Shown here piece after piece: positions 36,601 to 48,600 of a DNA stretch of 64,000 nucleotides. Source of the stretch: Nipponacmea schrenckii (lineage: Eukaryota; Mollusca; Gastropoda; Lottiidae). Made by a program: the position numbers and the translations under genes. The stretch covers positions 32,904,067-32,968,066 of the forward strand of contig CM060201.1 in assembly GCA_030562195.1 (NCBI GenBank), read 5' to 3'. Under the pieces are notes generated by a model, which saw nothing but the letters and a program-made list of their open reading frames with translations, searched no databases and was not told where the DNA came from. How positions within the stretch are numbered: position 1 is the first letter of the stretch; every line of letters begins with the position of its first letter.

Positions 36601-39600
36601 ATCATTACCGTTAAATATAATCGATTTAGTTGGTATGTAAATGATTGTTTCATTATAAACTCATTTCATAATGTAATAAATCTATATTTTCATCAGTAAA
36701 CCATATGAATATGTAAATTTATCAACAGAAAAACGGTTAATAGAACGTTGTAAGTTTGACAGTCGTCAAAGAAAATATGCTAAACCTGGTTGTTTCTCTC
36801 GTTTTTTACTTTAACTTGTAGTGCTTACATGCTTACTGTTTTCAAAGCACCTAATGGTACCTTGTCGAAGTTCACTACTTAATGTCAATTTCTCCTGATT
36901 TTCTAATTTGAGATGAGATGTGATATTGTCATGATTATATGGATTTTTAAAATAAAAATATAGATAATCATCATTCATAAGCAATCATGCTAGATATAAC
37001 GTATGTTTAATGAAAAGTTACCGAGAAATGAGATAAGATTCATGATAAGATGAGATGAGAGATATATGGTATAATTAAAGAATATTATAAATAGCATGCA
37101 ATAAACAGACATTATTCAATGTTACAATATTAAAGTGAGATTTCAATGTGATAAAAATGTTATTAAAACTATAGAATCTATAATTATAATGAACTTAAAG
37201 GAATACGTGCGCGTACCGTTTAACCCATCGCACCTTTTTATCAGAAACGGGAATTACTTAGGTAAGCTATTCAATAATAATGGTCACAGTGCACCGTCGA
37301 AATTTTATCCGTGACATACACGTGTGTCCAGGGTTAACTGAAATGAAGCTAAAATGACAAACCCATCATTTCTTGAGACTCCACCATATAGAAAATACAT
37401 TGAATAGATTATGCGATTTGCGTGCAGTTCCATTTCCATCTGAACACTATTTTGTTGTAAATTAAATCCTGGAAGTAGCGAACCATGCCTTTAAGATATG
37501 AAAATAACGAGAACATAAAACACGTCGTTTGAAATGAGACATACTATGATAAGATGTTATACTATTATATGTAGTGAAATATATATATATATATTTTGTA
37601 AAAACATAAAGACACCAGGAGCTAATGAACCAATTAATATGTAAAAGAATACCGAACAGATTCGATGCCGTTGCTTTGTACTAAGGTTAAGATGTTTCTA
37701 TTTCTTGTGCGTTTGGTGACTTACACACTCCAAAAAGACCTAACATAATCTAAAAGCACAACATATATTCTTACAGGTATATACATATCATACAGACACA
37801 GCCAGTGACATATTTGTTATAGAAACAATACGTACATATACATGTAATAATTTTCCTTTAACCGATAGGAAAATTTAGAGTTTGTAATGTGGGGTATTGG
37901 ATCACATACGGAATGTGATGAATATAATGAATCACACCCTTAAAGGTATAAATATCATTATCATAATATCTATCCTGCAACTATGGAGTAGATCAGTGTA
38001 GAAGATAAGGACATAAGAATTTCATTTGCAAAATAAACAGCTTGAAGCAATTTTGTGCAGAAATTTGCCAGTTCTCTGAATTGGAAAGAATACTATATGT
38101 GTTATAACGATGAATTCAGAGTGAGATATGCAGTAGATTAGACAACAATGTCTCACAAAGATTTTAGACATAGATATTTTTATCAGTTTTCATGTTAAAC
38201 ATCTGCATATCTAATCCAGCAAAACATAGTTTAAATCTCCACTGTATTACTGTACATGAAACAGCAATTGATCTGTTTCCAAACCAGTGTTCTTTGCAAG
38301 ATTTCTTGTTCTAATTTTCGGCTGGAACATCGGGATGACTTATTCACGATCAAGATATTAAAATTGTCCACCAAGATTATATTCCTTGACCACCTGCAGA
38401 GATATACGTGTCTTCTAGATAAAGATTCCACCAAAACGCTGATTATTTCAGCTCCCTGCCATGTTAATTACTAGAGGGTGTCTTATATTACTCCAACGGG
38501 TATTTTATTAACTTTCTACATGATTTCCGCTCATATTGAGTGTATTATAATCTCCAGAACGAACCACTTTGATTTTGAAAGTTTAAGAAATACTGCGTCT
38601 TGGAATAAACATAAACTTGGTCAATAAGAGTATATATTCATCAGTAGATATACCTGCTGTCATAAATAACATAAAAGAATCCTTATACATAATCCGATCA
38701 ATCTAAAAAACTGTGTATCCATTAAGATGCAATTGCTTATTGAAAAACGCTTAATATATTGATTAAAAGTTTTTCTATTATTACTTAGTTTTGTGTGTTT
38801 TCCAGATTTTATAGAGGATTCTGTAACTCTATGACACCAGATAAGTTCACTGATATATTGGCTATTTTTCAGAACTTAGATTTTATGAGCCATTCTAAGA
38901 CGCAGGATCACTTTAATAATTAAACTTGAATATCTCTCCGCGATGGTTATTATTTTTTTTATTGATGACGTGCACTATTGTTATATCAGTGACTGAAATC
39001 TTGTAAATTCTTATTGATTAGTCCCTAACATGCAGTGATTCATGATATATATTCATATCAAAGATTAAATATAATTTAACTGCAGGTACTCACTTCTCAG
39101 AATGAATATCGGACATTGTTATAATTATAGACTACAGTCTTAGATTCAAGGTTATTATCCTTACCAAATTAAGCACTAATGGTCTAATGTAGACGGGAAA
39201 CGACATGCAGTGAACAGTGGGGTATATTTTGCTTGGACAGTGGCATTAGCCGACTCTTTTTTTTATAATCAAAGCTAGAAAATACCGTTCCAATAATTCC
39301 ATTTTGTAAAATCGGTCTCTATGTGATGCAGTTTCCTGGAAACAGAGTAACTATCCATCTAGATAATACTGTTACACTGACACTGACGGACATCCATGGA
39401 ATCGGATTTTTAAAAGTACAAATTATCAGATAGTAGAGGGTAAGAGTAAAATGTGGTTTGCTGTTGGTTGGTAGACTAGTCCTGGTAGCATACGAAACGA
39501 CGTTATATGTGTTATTTCAATGTTAAAGGAATAATAGGTCTTAGAACATACAACTTGAAATTTTTAAACTTAGCCAAAAAGAGCTCCATTCATCAGTAAA

Positions 39601-42600
39601 TATACCTTCTGCCATAAATAACATGAAAACATAATAAATATCCAAAAAACTAATGAAGCATAAAGATGCATTTGATTATTGAAAAACGCTTAATAAATTG
39701 ATTAAGCGTTTTTCAAAAATGACTTAGATTTGTGAGTTTTCTGGATTTTAAGGGATTCTTTTGATTTATGACACCAGGTAAGTTCACTGATGAATATATA
39801 TTCATACTGATCATTCTTGAGAACTAAAATTTTATGTTCATGCTAAGACGCAGTATCCCTTTAAAAAGATACGTAGTTACGTGATCATGAATTCAGTTTG
39901 GGTGGTTGTTTTATTTTATGGTAGTCGATGGTTTGGTTTGGTTTGGTTTGTTTCAGTAATCCATTATTGGTAGAAAACTGAAAGTTTGGCATAAAATTTG
40001 ACGACAGCATATTGTTCTTTTAAAACAACGAGTACCGCCAATATGTATGTAACCACGGCCTGCTTTCAACTGTTTACGCTACTTGACACGGACCACTTAA
40101 ATCTTGTACTTTCGTGCTTTCAGTAAAATTCTGTTAATTTATGTGTACTCCTTCCGTCTATTGTGTGGTTATCCTTTGAAATTATATATAGTAAAAAGCA
40201 ATCATTAATCTTAGCGTATGGGGACAATTTTTATTTCCCTCCACTGATCAAACGATTGCTAAGATTCCATCAATTGTTTAAATCAACCTTTGAAATAGAT
40301 ATAGCTTATTGATAATATTTATAATAGATAACTTGCAACCATTATAACATTTACATCGAAGTGATATTTCATTTCAGAAACTGTCAAAGAATTCATAACA
40401 TGAATAATTGAAGTGTATGTATTAAATTACAAGATTGTCATATCAGAGGTTGGTTTGGGTCTCGAAGAAGTTCATTATCCCGGACCATTGTCCCAGACCA
40501 AATGTCCTGGATTATATCCCGGATCATTGTCCCAGACCAAATGTCCTAGATTATATCCCGGATCATTGTCCCAGACCAAATGTCCTGGATTATTATCCCG
40601 GATAATGTCCTGAATTATTATCCCGGATCATTGTCCAAGACCAAATGTCCTAGATTATTATCCCGGATCATTGTCCCAGACCAAATGTCCTAGATTATAT
40701 CCCGGATCATTGTCCCAGACCAAATGTCCTGGATTATTATCCCGGATCAATGTCCCAGACCAAATGTTCTAGATAATTATCCCCGATCATCGTCCCAGAC
40801 CAAATGTCCTAGATTATATCCCGGATCATTGTCCCAGACCAAATGTCTTGGATTGTTATCCCGGATCATTGTCCCAGACCAAATGTCCTGGATTATTATC
40901 CCGGATCATTGTCCCAGACCAAATGTCCTAGATTATTATCCCGGATCATTGTCCCAGACCAGATGTCCTGGATTATTATCCCGGATCATTGTCCCAGACC
41001 AAATGTCCTGGATTATTATCCCGGACCATTGTCCCAGACCAAATGTCCTGGATTATTATCCCGGATCATTGCTCTAGGATTATATCCCGGATCATTGTCC
41101 CAGACCAAATGTTCTGGATTATTATCTCGGATCATTGTCCCAGACCAATAGTCCTGAATCATTGTCCAAAACAATACGTCCTGAATCATTATCCCGGATC
41201 ATTGGCCAAGAGCAAATGTTCAGAATCATCGTCCTAAATCATTGTCCTACATTATCAATAAAGAGATTTGTTTGGCCGAGGATGACTTGCTCTAACTGAA
41301 GGAATTGAAGGAATCGTCTTGCTTGTGCGGATTTTAAAAATATATAGAGTACTTATCCGCATTTCACGGGTTATCAAAACATTCGTGCTAGATATCAGGT
41401 ACGAGACTAATACATTTTTAAAACTATTCGAGTTTGTATTATATGAAGACAAAAAAGAATTTCGTAGCCGCAAAAACCATTAGCGATTTGTGACCTTATA
41501 TAGGAAGTTCTTGGTGCAAGTCTCCGCCTAGCTATAGCCGCGTTTAGACAGCCATGAAATCTGGCCTACTTGAAGTGAGCCGTGCTCGGTCCGGGCTCGG
41601 CTCGCTTGGTCGGTACCGTTTACACAGCACTGTTTTCACTAGGCCAGAATCTAAAAATAGACATGCTCTCTAGTCAAAGGAGGTGAAAAGAACACTAAAA
41701 GACAAAATGGCGCCTAACATAAACAAATTCTTGATTTTTAAGTTTTTGTTAATTTTGTTTCGTTCCAAACGAAAACGAAATTTAAGAATCGTCAATTTTG
41801 AGACACACAGCGATTGTCTCATAAATTTTGTGGTTGTGGCGAGCACCTTCCAGTTGAACTTGTATGGTCTCGTCACCCCAAATAGCGATCAAAGCTTCGG
41901 TTTCTTCATCAGTCCAAGTAGCTCCGCGTTGGGCACACATTTTAACGCAGATGTTTGATGTAAATAATAATATTAGCCTAGCTTGTCGTTCCCGCGGAAT
42001 AAGTTAAAAGGTCAAGGCCATTATAGCGCAAGCGCAAAAGGTCTCAGCAAAGTGGGCCAAGTGCACTCGGCACAGTGGCGCGTTTACACGGCACTAATAT
42101 TTTGCCGTGCCGTGCTCGGTCTGGACCGAGACCACCTCTTCTTGTGGGGCTCGGCCCACTTGAAACTAGCACGGTGCCGATCCCTCTCAACCCGTTTAGA
42201 CAGTCACTTTTTCTGCCGAGTCGTGCTCGGTCCGGACTCGGCCCGGATTACTTTTGGCTGTCTAAACGTGGCTTATGAAACTGTTTTGAACTTTGACAAT
42301 TTAATTCTCTTAAATTTTTAATATCTAATATTGTTTTGTCTAATCTAAGTCAAAAAGAAAACCAGTTCCTAGAATCTAATCAAAGTTTTATAGGGAACAA
42401 AATAAAATATAATAATAATTGTTTTATTTAGAAAGCTATGACATTTGATAGAATTAAATTTTCATGGCTTCACTTCATTAAATTATATACTCTTTAACAT
42501 TGGATATAAATTATGGCACGTGGCACGTGGTATATGGTGTTGTGTTCGATACCTAAGAGATACAATACACCTGTAATAGATATTCTTGAATGAAAATTTT

Positions 42601-45600
42601 AAAAAGATTTCTATAGATAAGTCGTTTTATGTTTTTTACCAATTAAGAACAAAAGTTCTATCTTGGTAGTGGGGAATTTTTGTTGGAGGTATTAATTTTG
42701 TGGGGGTGTTTGTGAGATATTTGTGTATCAGGACACAATTATATGGACAACAACTACTTTATTAAATAATTTGCGAAGTTTCAACGAGGATGCTCCCGTC
42801 TTTATCAAGCAATGATACAAAATAACAGAGAAGCGGGAATATATATATAGAACATGATGATAATTAACAGTTAATAGGTGAAGCCCTTCAAAGGGTCGAC
42901 AATTTAAACAAACCTAACTAATTAACAAGAAGAAAACTACTGATGAAAGTAAAACAGAAGTTAGCTTAATTACACAAGACAGTTGATTAGGCATGACGAT
43001 TAAGTGAAAGTCATTACATGATAGGAGGATCATAGGCATGTGAGATAGACTCCTGTATCCCTATTAAGTTGTGGTTGGGTTCTTCTTATGTGTATGTCTT
43101 CTGTCATTTGTCTGCTTTTCTTGTTCAATTGATTTGTATTTAGGGCCTTGATGTTGATAGTTTTAATTTTGTGCTTCCTGTTATTCTTTATGTGTTCTGA
43201 GACTGCAGACATTTGGGTAGGAGCTAGGGATAGATGTTCTTGTATTTTTAGGTTTAGTGGTCTTCTTGTTTCTCCAATATATTCCTGTTCACATGAGCAT
43301 GTTATTTTGTAAACTCACCCTTTAGGTGATGGAGGGATGGTGGGTTGAAGCTTGCCATTAGCACCAAGTATGTCTTTAATCGATCTTCCTGACGAGAATT
43401 GGGTTTCGATGCCAGCGGTTTGCTTGGGATGTCTTCGAATTCGGTAGGATAATTTTCCATGGAACGGGATGCTGATGCGAATTATATGTGAGATATTTGT
43501 GGGGGTATTTGTACGAGGTAATTATAGGGAGTGTTTGCATATGTATTTGTATTATATTGAAAAGAGTCTTGTCCTTCACAGAGAACACCCATACATGTTG
43601 TAAAACTCTATTTAATTTGATGTATTTTCCAACCCACATTACGTACCTTATAACCTTCTTTTGTAAGAAATGAGACGAAATGTTTTCGAGATAGTGTTAA
43701 ATAATGGACAATATATTATTGGTGTCGTTTATTGAAAATTAAGTTTTTTCCAATAAACATAAATATTGATACTTTATCGAAAATCAGTTTTAAAAACCAA
43801 TGGCCACAGATGGTTATAACAACAGCTTTTGGTTTACGATCTGAGATCTGACTCGTACTCGATAGCTTCAGGCCCCGTCTTAATTAGCCCATAAGGTGAA
43901 GAATAGCTCAGGTACAGTCTATGGTGGATCGAAGCACTATTTTAAAGCGAAAAAAACCCAAAACAACAAGTTTGCGACAAATGAGGTGTCTGATATTTAT
44001 TACTTATTATTTATTATTTATTTTTTAATAGAAGATGTTTTTCAATCTCAGGCCAATGATATTTGCTCGTCTCGTGGACTCCAGAAATGTTGAATTTGAC
44101 CAAGTTTCATTGCTGTGGTATAATTTCCTCTTAGTCAGCGGGTGAACTTTACAACCTACCCTCGTTTAATTTGAAGATGATTCTCTCGTCTTTCGCCACT
44201 TTATTTGATGACTATTGTTTATTTGGGTCTACATTTGATGAATTAACAGGAAATGTAAAGTGTACAAATTTCCTTCTATCGGATATACTGACGAGTAACA
44301 AGGAAGAATTATATTTTATTTAGATAATGATTAATATTGAAACTTCCGCGTCATTTAAAGAAATATATTTGTGAATTATTTGATGACTGACTGAGTCCAG
44401 GATCGTCTACATGTATCACATTTATAAGCGGTAATCTGATATTCTGTTCGTCTTCGATTAAAGTCGAAACAAATTGGACAATCCTCTTTTATGCTAATAT
44501 TATCAACATCAGTTGAGCTTAGAGCTTTCAACCTTAAAAGCAAAATGCAGGCAAAATGGAGTCCCGTTTCAATAACATGGCCATTTCCTCTTTCTGATAT
44601 TGGTGTAAACATCTGAATTTGAGTACCATCAACTGAAATTGAGTTCCATCAACTGAAATTGAGCTGAAATTGAGTTCCATCAACTGAAATTGAGTTCCAT
44701 CAACTGAAATTGAGTTCCATCCACTGAAATTATTAAAAGGACTATTCCTATCGTTATAGATAAGTTTTACAGAAATATAAAAACAACATTTGAAACATAA
44801 AATCATTCATATGTATTGATGAATTGATCACAAACTTTAATTGTCCATTCTAAGAACAGCGTTAAATGCTTGGCTTGAGTTTTTTGTTTCCTGAGACAAA
44901 AACGCTTGGTAAAAACTGTCAGGAGCAGTGATAATTTTACATCTCTTGAAGGCATTCATGGTTTAAACTTGGTTCGCGTTTAAATTATCACCAAGGTTCA
45001 ACTATATGTTCTGTTTATAATTAACATTCGTTTTTATATCTATTGAGATTGCAACTTCTACAGATAACTCTTGAAACAAAAGAAAAATATCCCCATCAAT
45101 TTCATTATACATCCTTGATTCATTAACCTTTATTATACAGATGATGTATAATGATAAGTTGCGACCTATGCATTATCGATATTTGAAAATTATTGTTTCT
45201 TTGGGACTATTACTCAATGCACAAATTCTTTATGAATCAAAATGTTTTGCTTTAAGAAAACCATATTTAATTGAAATATATTCCAAAATAAATTGATTTA
45301 CCTCTATTTTCCCCTTCTTAGTTGTTATTCGTTTTTTCTTGTTTTATTCCCCATATTTTCGTGTAAACTGACTTTTGATACCTGATGTGTATTTGTAATC
45401 TTTTTAAAATAAACCATAATATCGGTTTCGTTTTCTTACCTGTCTAGCCCATTATGTTATACGTATATCTACTAACAACCACCTTTTACGAGCCCCCTTC
45501 AGTAAAGAACCACTATAAAGTCCCCCACTTCATTTTCGAGTAATCAACGCTTTTTAGCGACTTATTCGTATACTCATTGTACTTTTTCTTATTTTACGCT

Positions 45601-48600
45601 TTATTATGTAATAATCAGGGATTTAAAATACGAGATGTGTAAAAACAAATAATTAGATATAAAATAATAACTACCCATGAAAAAATAATTAATTTGATAG
45701 TAAAAGAGGCCAGAATGAGATATCAACAAGATACTATAAGATACTGAACTCAAAATATATCAGTCAACCAATCAGCTCTTATGGAATTTCAAAGAAATGA
45801 GTTTCTATTGACAACGAACTATATTGCTAGAAGCAGTTGCTATTGTAAATTATATTAGAAAACCTATTCGAGTCACATATCCTGCTGACAATTGCGTTTG
45901 ATCCCAGAGGAAATGATTATTCCTAATCTAGTTTACTATAACAGAGATTATTTAGACAGAAATACATTGTTTTGTACTTTCTATATTCTATCTATGGCGG
46001 AGTCTCAAGAAAAAAAGAATCTCCATTTTAACTTTCAAACGCAGATCACACCGCGGATTTGAAGGCTCAAATTTTCATGGTGAGTTGTGAACACAATTGC
46101 TAATTAGCTTAGCTTAAATAAGTCGCAATAACAATGGATGTAAAACTATTTATAATATCACAACTAAATCAGAATTCTGCTGAGTCGGCGAAATGGTAAG
46201 ACCCCTGTTAATTTATTTCTCGGTACAATAGTTTCAATTTAAACTATTACATAGGATTCTACCTACAAAATCATGTTTTAGATTAATAAAAATCACAGAA
46301 TCAAACACTTGTACTTTCTGTAAAATAAATGTAGAAGATTATACGCATCTTTTCGTTTCTTGTTCATTTGTTTCTCCTCTTTGGAATGACTCAACAAATC
46401 TCTTGAAATTGGTTAATCCTCATATTGAACTTACACATTGATATTTTTTTGGGATAAATAATCACCAGCGTCGAGGTCTTTTAGGCATTATAATTTTATT
46501 ATGTAAATATTTTATTTATAAATGCTCAAAAATAAAAAAATAAAAAATTCCAATATTTAGTTATTTCAATGCCTACCTACAAAGTTATAGTATTACAAAC
46601 AGGGTCCAAAATTTAATAATTTAATCAAATATGTGGAACCATTAAAGCCTTAGCCCAGACGTAGTATGAAACTTGACTTAAGGTATATGTATTATTATTA
46701 ATATTTGTCTGTATATTCAATGTTTACAATAACACTGTTTTTGTAAGACAATCAGCCAAGGCCCCACTCTTGTTATTGTCAACTTGTGTAATTGGAAAAA
46801 AAAATCGCTTCTGAGACAGGAATAACAATGGGAAAGATGGCTATAAAGAGATTCTTTATGGAAAAAAACAATTAACTAGATGATTTTTTATACAAGTGAC
46901 TTTCGTTTAGTCAATAAAATGTTCAAAACAAACAGTGGAGAGGCAAATAGCACTGTTGAAATGAGATAACATCGTACTTGAAATGATTGTAATGCTTTGA
47001 TGAAAGTTGTTGGCTATGCATTATTAAACTGTATTGTTTATTTTATGTTGATATAGTTATACATACAGTTATCTTGCTGACGGAAGTCAAAGGAGTATCA
47101 ATATAGATATAACTCCGATAACTTCGGTAGTCAAGGAAATGTACACAGTTTTGTTTCCAAATTAATGGATATTAGGTTTTTTTTCTTTTTTATTTATTTA
47201 TTTATTAGAATGACATTTTGAAAGTTTGAAAGTAAGGCACGGGTAGAATCTATCTGCATCACAATGTCAAGCTATTACAAACTGCCCTCGACAGTAAGAC
47301 TGTAAATGTTTCGACTGCGCGTGCAAAGGAGGGCTTTGATTGGTTATATTCAATACAATCTAATCAATCTAATCTCGATCGGTGTGTGAAAGTTCGATGA
47401 CCTTGAATATGTCATCTTCAATCTAATTCCAGTCCACCCAGCTGTAAATGGGTACGGATAATCCGGGAAAGATCAATGCCAAGAGGTTTGGCCAAGGACC
47501 AGCTGGTAGAAAGGATCCCTGTCACGACGGACTTGTGAACCTAAGTTGTTATCCTTGTAAAATATAGTTTTTTCCTTCTTTTTCTTTTCAATGAAGCAAA
47601 AAAAAAAATCTTTATATCACTGTACAATATAGGTCTTATTTCATTATCCTAACGGCTTATTTTATCTCATTCTAGACAACGGGATATAAATCGAATTAAA
47701 GTGTCAATTATATCACAATACGACCTGATCTGATTATGAAAGAGAGATTGGCCGATAATTCCATTGCATCATAGTCCATGCTCAAGTCAAACTCATCCAC
47801 TGTCATGACGTCTCTTCTGAAATCCTACGGTGTCTCACAAACGACATCATTCGTTTTTTGTTTTAAATAAAAATTATAATTTTGTATGAAAAACTTTATT
47901 TTCCACCAAGGTGAAAATGTTTTAAAAACTACAGAACTTTTTAATTCAAAATTATTTTCCACCCAGGTGAAAATTTAAGTTTTTGATTCAAAATAAAGAG
48001 GGGAATTATGTCGTATGTGAGCCATCGTAAAATCCGTTTTCCAAATAACCACTGAGGATAACATTTCATTTTCTCTTACCTCCCTTGAAATATTAATATT
48101 GCAATTACTGCTTCTGTCGACTATAATGTGCGTTATTTGGAAGATTTCAATGGTCATTTGCAATAAAATAAAAATGTCTCCTTGAAAAACTTTAGGTTAC
48201 CAATAAATTTCATAATTCCACAATCCTCCATTACACCTCAGATAGGTTTATTGCTCCTCCGGACAATTAAGTCTGGTTACGGACCTGTCCTTTGTCGTTT
48301 AAATGGACTACAAGACGTTTAGTCCTGATCTCCACTGAAACCCTGCAATACACAGTCAATGGTTCAAGTGGGTTTCACATGACCGAAACGACATCCTGCG
48401 TTCCTTCAGGACAACCTTAACCGACTTTTTCCGCCTATATAGGTCCATTGAGCTTTTATGTTACAACGATACGTTGTTTATTTAACAAGTAATTAATTAT
48501 CTCCTTTGTACCACTTTACTATCTAATAAAACACACTTTATTTTTTTTTCTAACTCTTAAAAAATAATGTCTACTAATTACGAAACACGAATTGATTGAA

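Noticed and set aside
40413..41237. Proline/serine-rich repeat protein frames
   Set aside because: They follow the 40-bp minisatellite in three overlapping frames, with no promoter, splice or start support.
41683..41958. Plus-strand 91-codon frame in the DNA transposon
   Set aside because: It is antisense to the Myb/SANT-like frame, which has the recognisable motif.
48240..48440. Slightly GC-richer block upstream of Kv exon 2, considered as an alternative first exon
   Set aside because: No open frame with a suitable donor, and no T1 or leader similarity was found.
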